Shown here: positions 48,938-57,379 of the stretch, in pieces
Layout of the letters: each line of letters begins with the position of its first letter
How positions within the stretch are numbered: position 1 is the stretch's first letter
Source of the DNA: Methylovirgula sp. 4M-Z18
Lineage (GTDB): Bacteria > Pseudomonadota > Alphaproteobacteria > Rhizobiales > Beijerinckiaceae
Direction: 5' to 3'
DNA length: 64,000 nt
Assembly (NCBI RefSeq): GCF_037890675.1
Contig: NZ_CP149574.1
Location: forward strand, 1,488,001 to 1,552,000
The notes under the pieces: model-generated
What the model was told of the DNA's origin: nothing
The model's database searches: none
The model's input: the letters and a program-made list of their open reading frames with translations, nothing else
Made by a program: the position numbers and the translations under genes

Positions 48938-49195
48938 ATGTCGAACGTTTATGAGATGCCGCAATGGGCGATCACGCTTGCGAGCGCGCTGATGACCGGC
49001 GGCGGCGGCTTGATCGGCGGTTTTCTCATCGCGCTGGTCAATCGCGGGCCGGCGCTGCAGCAGGCCGTCGATGCGCGGCTGACCACCCTGATCGAAGGTT
49101 ACGAGCACCGCATCAGGGATCTCACCGAACATATCCAGCGATTGGAGGCGAAAATCGAGACGCTCGAGCGGCGGCTCGCGGAAGTCCAGGTGTGA
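48938..49195 (+). CDS. Rz-like membrane-coiled-coil lysis protein
   Basis: The 85-residue protein has one membrane segment (about 10-35, AITLASALMTGGGGLIGGFLIALV), then a long coiled coil with heptads (YEHRIRDLTEHIQRLEAKIETLERRLAEVQ). This is the layout of Rz-type spanins or small lysis accessory proteins. No overlapping Rz1 lipoprotein was found. It is the last gene of the phage cluster. Confidence 0.58.
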   Translation: MSNVYEMPQWAITLASALMTGGGGLIGGFLIALVNRGPALQQAVDARLTTLIEGYEHRIRDLTEHIQRLEAKIETLERRLAEVQV

Positions 49196-49279
49196 GCGAG
49201 GAGGGGGATTGCCGTGCTTGCGAGCTGCAAGCTCGCGGTCCGGATCGCCGCGCCGCGGGCAGCCTCGGCAGTTCTCATC

Positions 49280-49311
49280 CCGGCGCGCCTGTCAAGGCGC
49301 GCCGGTCTTTT
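49280..49311. terminator. Bidirectional terminator ending the phage cluster
   Basis: CCGGCGCGCC-TGTCAA-GGCGCGCCGG is a perfect 10-bp stem followed by TCTTTTT on the plus strand. It separates the rightward lysis genes from the convergent asparaginase gene. Confidence 0.8.
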
Positions 49312-49325
49312 TGCATTTTCGGCTC

Positions 49326-50450
49326 TCAATATTTCCAGAACATGTCCTGGATGGCCTTGGTGTCGTTGGTCTTGGTCAGCGCCAGCATCAGGAGGATGCG
49401 GGCCTTTTGCGGGTTGAGGTTGTCGCTCGCCACCCAATCGTATTTGTCGTCGGGCTGTTCGCCGTTGCGGGCGATGATGCCCGAGCCGACGCGGGCCGAG
49501 CGCACGACGACGACGCCGGCCTTACGCGCCTCCTGCAGCGGGCCGACCATTTGCGCGCCGACCGAACCGTCGCCGGGACCCGCATGGACGATGCCCTTGG
49601 CGCCGGCCTTCACGAAGGCGTCGAGTGCCAGCGAATTATAATTGCCGTAGGCATAGACGATGTCGACCTGCGGCAGGCTGGTGAGGTTCGAGACGTCAAA
49701 CTCGGTGTCCGCCGTGTTCAGGCGGGTCGAGGTGCGGTAGAAATGCGGCTTATTGTCCTGCATATAGCCAAGGAAGCCGAGGTCCGGCGTGCGGAACGTG
49801 TCAGTGGTCGAGGTGTTGCTCTTGGTGACTTCGCGGCCGGCGTTGATCTGATCGTCGAGGCACACGAGCACGCCCTTGCCGACCGCTTCCTTGCTGCCGG
49901 CGATGATTACGGCATTATAGAGATTGATCGGGCCGTCAGCGCTGATCGCGGTCGAGGGGCGCATCGAGCCGACGATCACCACAGGCTTCTTGCTCTTGAC
50001 GGTGAGGTCGAGGAAATAGGCGGTTTCCTCGATCGTGTCGGTGCCGTGGGTGACGACGACGCCGTCCACATTGTCCTGCTTCAGGAGTTCGTTGATGCGC
50101 TTCGAGAGTTTCAGCCAATTGTCGTTGGTGATGCTCTCCGAGGCGATCTGGTAGACCTGTTCGCCCGTCACATTGGCGACTTTTTTCAGCTCCGGCACAC
50201 TGTCGACGAGCGTGTCGCAACCGACTTTCGCGGCCGTATAGCCGACCGTAGTTGTGCTGGTCGCGCCGGTGCCGGCAATGGTGCCGCCGGTGCACAGAAT
50301 CACGACGTGGGGGAGATTGGGATTGGGAGCCGTCGCGGCGGCGGTCGCCGGCGCGGAACTGTCCTGAGCGAAGCTTACATGTGGCACCGCGAGCGAGGCG
50401 CCAACGAGCATTGCCAGCGCGAAAGCGCGGCTTTTTCCTCCAAGAGACAT
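49326..50450 (-). CDS. ansB: Periplasmic L-asparaginase, type II
   Basis: The 374-residue protein has a signal peptide (cut near SFAQ, residue 29) and an Ala/Thr/Pro-rich linker. The two asparaginase motifs are present: ILCTGGTIAGTG (first catalytic Thr) and VVVTHGTDTIEETAYF (second Thr with Asp). A Tyr-containing GYTAAKVG flap region and the C-terminal AGPGDGSVGAQM domain are also present. It hydrolyses asparagine to aspartate and ammonia in the periplasm. The amino-acid ABC transporter beyond 50826 could take up the product. Confidence 0.85.
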   Translation of the reverse strand: MSLGGKSRAFALAMLVGASLAVPHVSFAQDSSAPATAAATAPNPNLPHVVILCTGGTIAGTGATSTTTVGYTAAKVGCDTLVDSVPELKKVANVTGEQVYQIASESITNDNWLKLSKRINELLKQDNVDGVVVTHGTDTIEETAYFLDLTVKSKKPVVIVGSMRPSTAISADGPINLYNAVIIAGSKEAVGKGVLVCLDDQINAGREVTKSNTSTTDTFRTPDLGFLGYMQDNKPHFYRTSTRLNTADTEFDVSNLTSLPQVDIVYAYGNYNSLALDAFVKAGAKGIVHAGPGDGSVGAQMVGPLQEARKAGVVVVRSARVGSGIIARNGEQPDDKYDWVASDNLNPQKARILLMLALTKTNDTKAIQDMFWKY

Positions 50451-50547
50451 AGCATTTCCTTATGTTTGGCCACATATTTTTCCGATTTTCGCGGCGAGGG
50501 GCCCTGCTTTCACGAAAATCGCGCGGCCAGCCTGAAGGCCCGACCAG

Positions 50548-50564
50548 TGTGGCACAATGCCACA
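50548..50564. promoter_or_regulatory. TGTGGCA-CAA-TGCCACA palindrome between asparaginase and ABC transporter
   Basis: This is a perfect 7-bp inverted repeat with a 3-base centre, in the divergent region 50451-50825. It is about 100 bases upstream of the asparaginase start and could be an operator. The partial likeness to a sigma54 or NifA site fails in spacing. Confidence 0.35.
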
Positions 50565-50795
50565 AATGAGGTAGGGAGTCAGTTGGCTAGGCGCGCGCCA
50601 ACGCGGTCTTGCCGCTCTGCAAGTTGCGCTCCCCCCCGGCTCCGGTCATGCCCAAACGGCGGGCAAGGTTCGCATCGTTTCCGCTCCGGTTGCGGCAAAC
50701 TTGGGCGCTCCTCGGCAGACTGCCCGGCAATTGCGCAGTGCAGCGAGGTGTTTGCTTGACGAGCCTAATGCGATCATGCAGCCTGTCCGCAACGC

Positions 50796-50812
50796 TTATG
50801 CATGAGGCATAA
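50796..50812 (+). promoter_or_regulatory. TTATGC-ATGAG-GCATAA palindrome before the solute-binding protein gene
   Basis: This is a perfect 6-bp inverted repeat with a 5-base centre, ending four bases before GGAGGGG (50817-50823 region) and the ATG at 50826. It is well placed as an operator or as an mRNA hairpin controlling the transporter. Confidence 0.45.
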
Positions 50813-50825
50813 CGTGGAGGGGATA

Positions 50826-51605
50826 ATGACAAAAACGAAACTGCTGCTGGTCGCGGCGACGGCCGTATGGGCGGGGCTTGGAGCCGCTTCAGCCAAGGAA
50901 TGGAAAACGGTGCGCATCGGCATGGATGCGAGCTACGCGCCGTTCGAGAGCGTGGATTCGAACGGCCAGATCGTCGGCTTCGAGGTCGATTACTTCAAGG
51001 CACTCTGCGACAAGATCAAAGTCACCTGTACGTTCCAGAATCAGGATTGGGACGGGATCATTCCCTCGCTGGACGCGAACAAGTTCGACGTCATCGCGTC
51101 GAGCATGAACATCACCGAGGAACGCAAACAGAAGGTGAATTTCTCCGACTTCTATTACAGCACGGGCAACGTGATCATCGGCCAGGCCAGCGACAAGGCC
51201 GCCGACATCAAGCCTGAGACGCTGAAGGGTAAGACCATCGGCACTCAGACCTCGACGATCCAAGCGAAATATATCGAGAAGCTCTATCCCGGCATGGATA
51301 CCAAGCTCTACCAGACGCAGGACGAACCCAATCTCGATCTCGCCGCGGGGCGTATCGATTACGTGCTGGGTGACGCCGTGGTGGAGCAGGACTTCCTCGA
51401 CCATAAGGCCAACGGCTGCTGCAAGATCATCGGCAATGTGCCAAAGGATTCAGCGATCCAGGGCCCTGGCGTTGCCGCCGCCTTCCGGAAGGAAGACACC
51501 GACTTGCTGGCGATGTTCAACAAAGCCATCGCCGAGGCCGATGCGGACGGCACCTATAAGGCCATCGAAGCGAAATATTTCAAATTCTCGATCCGCGGGA
51601 AGTAA
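50826..51605 (+). CDS. Polar amino-acid ABC transporter, solute-binding protein (Lys/Arg/Orn/His group)
   Basis: This is a 259-residue protein from the ATG at 50826 with a strong ribosome site. The signal peptide ends ASAKEW. The mature part has the family 3 signature RIGMDASYAPFESVDSNGQIVGFEVDYFKALC and FDVIASSMNITEERK, with the Asp and Arg that bind the alpha-amino and carboxyl groups. It delivers basic or other polar amino acids to the permeases encoded next. A repeat-bearing gap of about 180 bases separates it from them. Confidence 0.86.
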   Translation: MTKTKLLLVAATAVWAGLGAASAKEWKTVRIGMDASYAPFESVDSNGQIVGFEVDYFKALCDKIKVTCTFQNQDWDGIIPSLDANKFDVIASSMNITEERKQKVNFSDFYYSTGNVIIGQASDKAADIKPETLKGKTIGTQTSTIQAKYIEKLYPGMDTKLYQTQDEPNLDLAAGRIDYVLGDAVVEQDFLDHKANGCCKIIGNVPKDSAIQGPGVAAAFRKEDTDLLAMFNKAIAEADADGTYKAIEAKYFKFSIRGK

Positions 51606-51621
51606 GCGCTTTCCTTCTCAT

Positions 51622-51715
51622 CGAACTGAGTTCGGGCTCGCCCGAGTTCAGCCTCGCCCAGCTTCGCAAGCCACCTTCTCACCGTTCTGAACTCGGGCTT
51701 GCCCGTGTTGGGCAT
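51622..51715. repeat. GAACTCGGGC-type palindromes between binding protein and permease genes
   Basis: GAGTTCGGGCTCGCCCGAGTTC near 51628-51649 and a second, less perfect unit (GAACTCGGGCTTGCCCGTGTT, about 51688-51709) belong to the family at 9404-9425. Such hairpins between the binding protein and permease genes often stabilise the upstream mRNA. Confidence 0.55.
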
Positions 51716-51786
51716 CTCAAATGCGCAAACCAGGCACGGCCGGGTTGTGAACGGGGAGAAGGGATTTTTCTACATCCAGGCTTCCG

Positions 51787-52494
51787 ATGGACCTTTTATA
51801 CAACCTTCTTTTGGGCCCCAAAGGCTGGGGCTGGCAGATCTTTCTAGGCGCGCTGGTGACGCTCGGCCTCGCGGGCTGCGCCGGGCCGCTCGCTTTTGCC
51901 GGCGGACTCATGCTGGCGGTGCTCAAGCTTTCGCGTCACGCGACGGTGCGCGCCATCTGCGAGGGCTATACGACGTTCTTTCGCGGCGTGCCCGATCTTC
52001 TGGCCCTGTTCATCGTCTATTTCGGCTTTCAGAAGATCCTCGACTATATCACCGCGGCGCTCGGCCTTGACCGTATCGACATCAATTCCTTCCTCGCCTC
52101 GGTCATCGCGCTCAGCGTGGTGGCGGTCGCCTATTCGAGCGAGATTTGGGTCGGCGCGCTGAAAGCCGTGCCGAAGGGGCAGCGCGAGGCGGCCGAAGCG
52201 CTCGGGCTGCATCGCATCAACGCCTTCTTCCTCGTCATTCTGCCGCAGCTCGTGCGCATCGCGCTGCCGGGTCTCAGCAATGTGTGGATGGTGCTGCTCA
52301 AGGATACGGCGCTCGTTTCGGCGCTCGGCCTGTTCGAATTGATGGGCACGTCGCGTCAGGCGGCGGTGCAGACGCAAAAGCCGCTGTTCTTTCTCGGCAT
52401 CGTCGCCTGCGCGCTCTATCTCGTCATCAGCCTCGCCTCCGAATTCGTGCTGTCGCGTTTGGAACGCCGCTTCAACAGGGGATTTAGCCGCTGA
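51787..52494 (+). CDS. Polar amino-acid ABC transporter permease (HisQ/ArtQ-like)
   Basis: The 235-residue protein has about five membrane segments and the family's EAA-type loop ALKAVPKGQREAAEALGLHRINAFFLVILPQLVRIALPG. It also has the FFRGVPDLLALFIVYFG motif near residue 65. It pairs with the next gene to form the channel. Its stop overlaps the next start (TGATGG). Confidence 0.86.
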   Translation: MDLLYNLLLGPKGWGWQIFLGALVTLGLAGCAGPLAFAGGLMLAVLKLSRHATVRAICEGYTTFFRGVPDLLALFIVYFGFQKILDYITAALGLDRIDINSFLASVIALSVVAVAYSSEIWVGALKAVPKGQREAAEALGLHRINAFFLVILPQLVRIALPGLSNVWMVLLKDTALVSALGLFELMGTSRQAAVQTQKPLFFLGIVACALYLVISLASEFVLSRLERRFNRGFSR

Positions 52495-53222
52495 TGGAGC
52501 TGTTCAAATATATCCTCTCCTACGTGTTCAATTACGACCTGATGGCAGTGCAGGGATGGAAGCTGTGGCGCGGCCTCGTCGTGACGGCGGAAATCGTTAG
52601 CTTATCCGTGCCGATCGGTTTTCTGCTCGCCTATCCGATTTCGCAGGCGCGCATGTCGAAGAACGCGCTGCTCAGCGCTTGCGCCCGCGGCTACATCACC
52701 TTCTTCCGCGGCACGCCCTTGTTGTGCCAGCTTTTCCTATTCTATTACGGGGCAGGCGAATTGCACGCGGATGGGCTGATGCCGGCGGCGCTGTGGCCGT
52801 TCTTCCGCGAGGCTTTCTTCATTTGCATCGTTTCGTTCAGTATCAACACCGCCGCCTACCAGGCGGAAATCCTGCGCGGTGCCATTCAATCTGTGCCCAA
52901 GGGGCAGTGGGAAGCAGCGAGCGCGCTCGGTCTGCATAAGTTCGCCGCGTCGCTGCGCGTGATCTGGCCGCAGGCGCTGCTGGTGGCGATGCGTCCGCTG
53001 GGCAACGAACTGATCTCGATGATCAAGGCCAGCGCCATTGCCTCGCTGATCACCGTGCGCGACCTGATGGCGGAAGCCAAAGACCTCTACAAGATCGGCT
53101 ACGATATGTCGGTCTATATTACCGTCGCGGTCATCTATCTGATCATCGTCGAAATCATTCGCCGCGTGTGGCGTTGGTGGGAGGGTTCGATCTCGAAGCA
53201 TGTCGCCGTGTCGCGGCATTGA
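52494..53222 (+). CDS. Polar amino-acid ABC transporter permease (HisM/ArtM-like)
   Basis: The 242-residue protein has the same architecture as the previous gene. TFFRGTPLLCQLFLFYYG and the EAA loop RGAIQSVPKGQWEAASALGLHKFAASLRVIWPQALLVAMRP are visible. It is translationally coupled to the upstream permease. No ATP-binding gene follows, so the transporter must use an ATPase encoded elsewhere. Confidence 0.86.
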   Translation: MELFKYILSYVFNYDLMAVQGWKLWRGLVVTAEIVSLSVPIGFLLAYPISQARMSKNALLSACARGYITFFRGTPLLCQLFLFYYGAGELHADGLMPAALWPFFREAFFICIVSFSINTAAYQAEILRGAIQSVPKGQWEAASALGLHKFAASLRVIWPQALLVAMRPLGNELISMIKASAIASLITVRDLMAEAKDLYKIGYDMSVYITVAVIYLIIVEIIRRVWRWWEGSISKHVAVSRH

Positions 53223-53252
53223 GACGTGTGGCGGGCCTGCGTGCAGCGGCCT

Positions 53253-53810
53253 TCAGGGCGCTCGTGCCAATCGACCGCCGTCACGGCGTGAGATCGCATC
53301 GCAATCGCCGAGCACGACCTCGAACGACACGTCGAGAATCTTTTTCTCCCCGTACCACATCTGCTGGCGCCAGGTGCCGGGAACGAGCTCCCAATTTTCG
53401 TCGAAACCGTAAAAGTCGATGCCGGCTTGGCCGATGAGATAGGAGCCGTGTGAGACCATCTGCTGCCACGGTTTGGGCGCCAGCGGATCGGCGAGGGGTT
53501 TGGGCGGAATCGTGACAGTGCGCAGGATGACAAGCGTGCCCTCGGGAGCGCCGGTCACGCGTACCTCCTGGCCGAAGCTGATGCCCTTGCAGGCCGGCAC
53601 GATATGCGTGGTGCGCAGGTGTTGCCACGCGGCGAGCGTCGCGGAGATGCCTTCGTCGGTGCGTACGTCTGGCTTCGTGGGGTCGCGTTGCGTCGTATAG
53701 ACGCCTTCCGTCACGATCTCGACGCCATCGACGCGCACCTCCTGCGCCGCCGCTGGCAGCGACAGCAGCAACATCGCGATCGAGACCCGCGCCACGATTG
53801 GTCCGGTCAT
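53253..53810 (-). CDS. Secreted DUF3859-like protein
   Basis: The 185-residue protein has a signal peptide (MTGPIVARVSIAMLLLSLPAAAQ). The mature part is beta-rich, with YGFDENWELVPGTWRQQMWYGEKKILDVSFEVV, which resembles DUF3859, a periplasmic family of unknown function. It converges with the permease gene, with 30 bases between. Confidence 0.65.
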   Translation of the reverse strand: MTGPIVARVSIAMLLLSLPAAAQEVRVDGVEIVTEGVYTTQRDPTKPDVRTDEGISATLAAWQHLRTTHIVPACKGISFGQEVRVTGAPEGTLVILRTVTIPPKPLADPLAPKPWQQMVSHGSYLIGQAGIDFYGFDENWELVPGTWRQQMWYGEKKILDVSFEVVLGDCDAISRRDGGRLARAP

Positions 53811-53967
53811 GGGTGTCCGCCATCCTCTCTGTCACGCCCATTTGAACAGATTGGGCGTTTCCTGAAAACTTAAAGGATGGACATGGCGGATTCGCACCAG
53901 AGTGTGACAATTCTTGCCAGTCGGCACCGAAGCTGAAATGCTTGCGCCGTCAAGAGGAGTGGGCGGC

Positions 53968-54453
53968 GTGATATCGATCTATGATTTTACCGTTAGGAAT
54001 ATCGACGGCCAGGAAGCAACCTTGCGCGACTACGCCGGCCAAGTGCTGCTCGTCGTCAATGTCGCAAGCAAGTGCGGGTTCACGCCGCAATATGTCGGGC
54101 TCGAAGCACTCTACCGGAAATTCGCGCCACGCGGCTTCGCGGTGCTCGGCTTCCCCTGCGACCAATTCGGCCATCAGGAGCCGGGGGATGAGGCGGAGAT
54201 CAAGAGCTTCTGCTCGCTCACCTATGACGTCACCTTTCCGCTCTTTGCCAAAATCGATGTGAACGGCGCCAACGCCGCGCCCCTGTACGACTTCCTGAAA
54301 GGCGCGGCGCCGGGCCTGCTCGGTACGAAATCGATCAAATGGAACTTCACGAAGTTTTTGATTGGCAGGCAGGGGCAGGTGCTGAAGAGATTTGCGCCCA
54401 ACGACAAGCCGGAGGATTTGGCGGATGAGGTCGCACGCGAGATTGATGCGTAG
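53968..54453 (+). CDS. Glutathione peroxidase family (thiol peroxidase)
   Basis: This is a 161-residue protein from GTG 53968, chosen because AAGAGGAG lies eight bases upstream; an ATG at 53938 is possible but would bury that site. The motifs are NVASKCGFTPQY (peroxidatic Cys), GFPCDQFGHQEPG (second Cys with Gln) and IKWNFTKFLI (Trp and Asn of the active tetrad). It reduces peroxides, in bacteria usually with thioredoxin. Confidence 0.85.
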   Translation: MISIYDFTVRNIDGQEATLRDYAGQVLLVVNVASKCGFTPQYVGLEALYRKFAPRGFAVLGFPCDQFGHQEPGDEAEIKSFCSLTYDVTFPLFAKIDVNGANAAPLYDFLKGAAPGLLGTKSIKWNFTKFLIGRQGQVLKRFAPNDKPEDLADEVAREIDA

Positions 54454-54553
54454 TCGCAGGCAGGGATCGCGTCGGGTCTGGCTCGGATCGCTCGAGCTCA
54501 GCACACCCCTTTCAGCGCCGCGAGGTCATGTTGGATGAGACGCAGCTGCTTCG

Positions 54554-55278
54554 TTACGGGTTTTCGCTTGCACCCAGCTTTTTCAAACGCTCTTCCGCCT
54601 CGTCATGACCTTGAGCCGCAGCTTTGCGATACTATTTTACCGGTTCGCTTGCATTCTCTTGCGTTCCAAGTCCAGCTTGATACATCACGCCGAGAATAAA
54701 TTGTGCGTCTGCTTGATTCTGAGCTGCCGCTTTCGTCGCTCATTGGAAGGCGAGAGCGGCGTTCGGCGCGGCGCCGATCCCTTTCATGTAGCAAATGCAA
54801 CGTTGGATTGCGCTTCGGGTAGCCCTTGTTCTGTGACTTTGGGTGCCCAAACCAGCGCCTGGGCCTCGTCCTTCGGTACGCTGTTCTTGGCGAAATAGAG
54901 GAGTCCCAGGCCGTACTGTGCTTCGGCGGAGCCCTGGTCTGCGGCGCGTTCAAACCAGGACCGTACCTCGGCATAATCCTGTGATACGTCTTGGCCGTCG
55001 CTGTAGAGCTTACCCAAATTGACTTGTGCCCGCGCGTAACCGCGCTCCGCGGCTGCGCGATAAAATTGTGCGGCCAGCGTATCGTTGTGGCTTGCGCCGC
55101 GACCGTTCTCGTATGCAACGCCGGCATTGAACAGCTCCTCGGGTGTTCCTTTTGCGAGCAGCACCGCACGTTCGTGCTCATTGAGCGGGGGCCGTAAACC
55201 AAAAGTGACATCTTGCGCCGAGGACGCCGCCGGCATCGTCAGCAGCACGCAAATAACAACGCTCAGAGCCCAACGCAT
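54554..55278 (-). pseudogene. Sel1-repeat secreted protein, decayed
   Basis: From the ATG at 55278 there is a signal peptide (to PAASSAQ) and Sel1 repeats (AAQFYRAAAERGYARAQVNLGKLYSDG, SWFERAADQGSAEAQYGLGLLY). The frame stops at 54784. A one-base shift there restores YMKGIGAAPNAALAFQ-stop-ATKAAAQNQADAQFILGVMYQAG and NASEPVK-stop-YRKAAAQGHDEAEERLKKLG, running to TAA at 54556-54554. Both stops sit where Sel1 repeats normally have Trp (TGG to TGA and TAG). This is one frameshift plus two nonsense changes. It is divergent from the orphan effector-like gene at 55362. Confidence 0.82.
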
Positions 55279-55361
55279 CTTCGTCGCCGTCGATGTGCCC
55301 GCATAACGATGCCACCGGGACGCGGGCAATTCAACTTCCTAAAACATAAGGATATCTCACA

Positions 55362-57359
55362 ATGTTCGCTCGCGATCTCGAATCCAAACTCGGCCTTCGC
55401 ATTGCTTTTGGTCCGTCCGGTACGGAGCGAGCAGAAGAGGTCGGCACAGGGGCCCACGCTACGTTGTCATCGTTTGGTCGCTGGTTGACATGGAATGCTC
55501 CAGAAGTGCGTCCGCAATACACATTCATGCGCCCGTGGGGCGCTAACAAATTTGGACCTTCGGGGCCGTTCGCGAAGACGTTAAAAGATCTTGGTATTCG
55601 TGCACGATTTCTCGACGACCATATTACTGGCATCGATACCAGCGTATTAAAGGCATGGGGCTGGTCTCGAGGCAAAATAAATAACTGGCGCGGCAAGGAG
55701 GGCGAATTTTTTAGCGCCAACGGCGAAGCACAGATTCTGGGGCGCCCTCCCATAACAAACGAGATCTTTTCGACGGAGAACGGAGTGCAATTTAGGCAAA
55801 TCGACTTCGTCGCTCTTCCATCTTTTCTCTACCGGTTGTTTCGCGAAAATGTCATCTACAACAACGAAGATAAAAGGGTCGTCAGATTGGGAGGCGCCAA
55901 AGCGACGAAGCAGGCCGTGGCATATGCTGAAACCCGTGCGGTTCCGACACCGATGGCGGAGAGGTTTGCTATCCCGGGCCATGTTTCCGACAGCGGTCGA
56001 ACAACTTTGTTCGACGCGGATGGCATCGCAGCATTTGATCGCATGCGATCCATAGGCGGCATTCTTAAGCACCTTGGGATGGTCGGACTCGCATTGGATG
56101 CCGGATTGACCGCTTGGCGGGTGCATAGCTTGATTGCGCAAGGCAATACATTCTCGGCTGATTCTGAGTGGCGGCATTTCTTGGCGCGAACGTCCCTCGG
56201 AACACTCGGAGGTATGACGGCGGGCGCGCTGTGGGGCCTTAGGCTTGGGAGACTGACAGGTCCCGTTGGCACGCTTCTGGCGACTGGGGCTGGTGCGGTC
56301 GGCGGTGCGCTTTTCGGTGACCGCGTGGCAAAGGCCTATGATCAACAAATCATTGACAACGGAATCGGCGGAAACGGTAACCACTACACCTATATCGAGG
56401 GCGCGAACGGTGTGGAAGGCCGGTGGGTGAGTTACGAGTTGGTGCCAAATCTAAATATCGGTTCTGCCGCCGGCTCGATATGGAAACGTATTGAGAAGCC
56501 GGCGCCCGCGGACCAAGTACCTGGTCTCGATTTTCACCGTGGCGAGAAGATTGCGGACCTCGTGCTCGGCAGCCCAGAGGTGTTGGATACGGACCACCTG
56601 ATGCTCGATGGCAAAGATTGGGAGAAGGTGCGCGATGGCAGATCGCCCATTAGTCGATGGGCGCATGTCGTGCGTGCCGGCAGGCTTAGCCACCGGGACG
56701 AAGCCGATTCCGCAACGAGCGCTAAGCTGGATGAGCTTGCAAGGCAACGTCAGACGTCGAATGAAAATGGTCCCACAGTGGACGCGCGTAGCTACTTGCA
56801 AACCTATTACAAGAACGGCTGGGAGAAGTTCGGCCCACTGCCCGAGGCCGTAACGAGCGCCCTGAATTTGCGCAGCGAGCGGCACATTGTCGACCCTGCG
56901 ACGCACATTACCTGGAATCAGGGGGAGGATGGCGAGTTTACACGGACGGTCATGATGCCAGGGGTTCGCGGCATCAAGCTACCCCGCAAAATACCTGCCA
57001 AGCCCATCGAAACTGAGCGGATCAAGCACCTGCAGCATGAGGTGCAAGTCGAGAATGCCGTCGATGAAGGGTATGGCGATATATATAAGACATCACGTCG
57101 CGATTCCGATCCGGTGGTCAACGAGCCATATTCTCGCAATTCCGTCGATAATTGGGGCGGCATGGGAATGGCTCCCGCGATGCCGCTCAAACTCGGCGAT
57201 CTGTTTGCAAGATCAGTCGTCACCGATCCAGCCCTGATGGCTCCGAGCCCCGCGGCATCGGCGAACGCCACTTCCCGTCCCACAGGCAAGATCACAACGA
57301 CGGTACATATTCATTTGGACGGTCAAAAGATCGATACCCAATTCTTCGAGCACGATTGA
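55362..57359 (+). CDS. Orphan tape-measure-like/effector protein 3
   Basis: This 665-residue protein lies outside the phage cluster. Residues 1-230 are unrecognised. About 275-325 is a Gly/Ala-rich hydrophobic hairpin (LGGMTAGALWGLRLGRL..GPVGTLLATGAGAVGGALFG), like that in the 639-residue protein at 27407. The middle is polar. The end reads TTVHIHLDGQKIDTQFFEHD (LDG at 652-654), close to VINVHLDGKTIAR of that protein but lacking the FLDG block. The similar size to the two prophage proteins (639, 659) suggests one functional class. It is divergent from a decayed Sel1 gene that could have been its partner. The function is unknown. Confidence 0.55.
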   Translation: MFARDLESKLGLRIAFGPSGTERAEEVGTGAHATLSSFGRWLTWNAPEVRPQYTFMRPWGANKFGPSGPFAKTLKDLGIRARFLDDHITGIDTSVLKAWGWSRGKINNWRGKEGEFFSANGEAQILGRPPITNEIFSTENGVQFRQIDFVALPSFLYRLFRENVIYNNEDKRVVRLGGAKATKQAVAYAETRAVPTPMAERFAIPGHVSDSGRTTLFDADGIAAFDRMRSIGGILKHLGMVGLALDAGLTAWRVHSLIAQGNTFSADSEWRHFLARTSLGTLGGMTAGALWGLRLGRLTGPVGTLLATGAGAVGGALFGDRVAKAYDQQIIDNGIGGNGNHYTYIEGANGVEGRWVSYELVPNLNIGSAAGSIWKRIEKPAPADQVPGLDFHRGEKIADLVLGSPEVLDTDHLMLDGKDWEKVRDGRSPISRWAHVVRAGRLSHRDEADSATSAKLDELARQRQTSNENGPTVDARSYLQTYYKNGWEKFGPLPEAVTSALNLRSERHIVDPATHITWNQGEDGEFTRTVMMPGVRGIKLPRKIPAKPIETERIKHLQHEVQVENAVDEGYGDIYKTSRRDSDPVVNEPYSRNSVDNWGGMGMAPAMPLKLGDLFARSVVTDPALMAPSPAASANATSRPTGKITTTVHIHLDGQKIDTQFFEHD

Positions 57360-57379
57360 TGAGGCCCCGTCGCGCGATC

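Noticed and set aside
50548-50564. A sigma54 -24/-12 promoter or NifA site.
   Set aside because: TGGCAC is present, but the second element is CACAA rather than TTGCA-like, and TGT to ACA spacing is 11, not 10.
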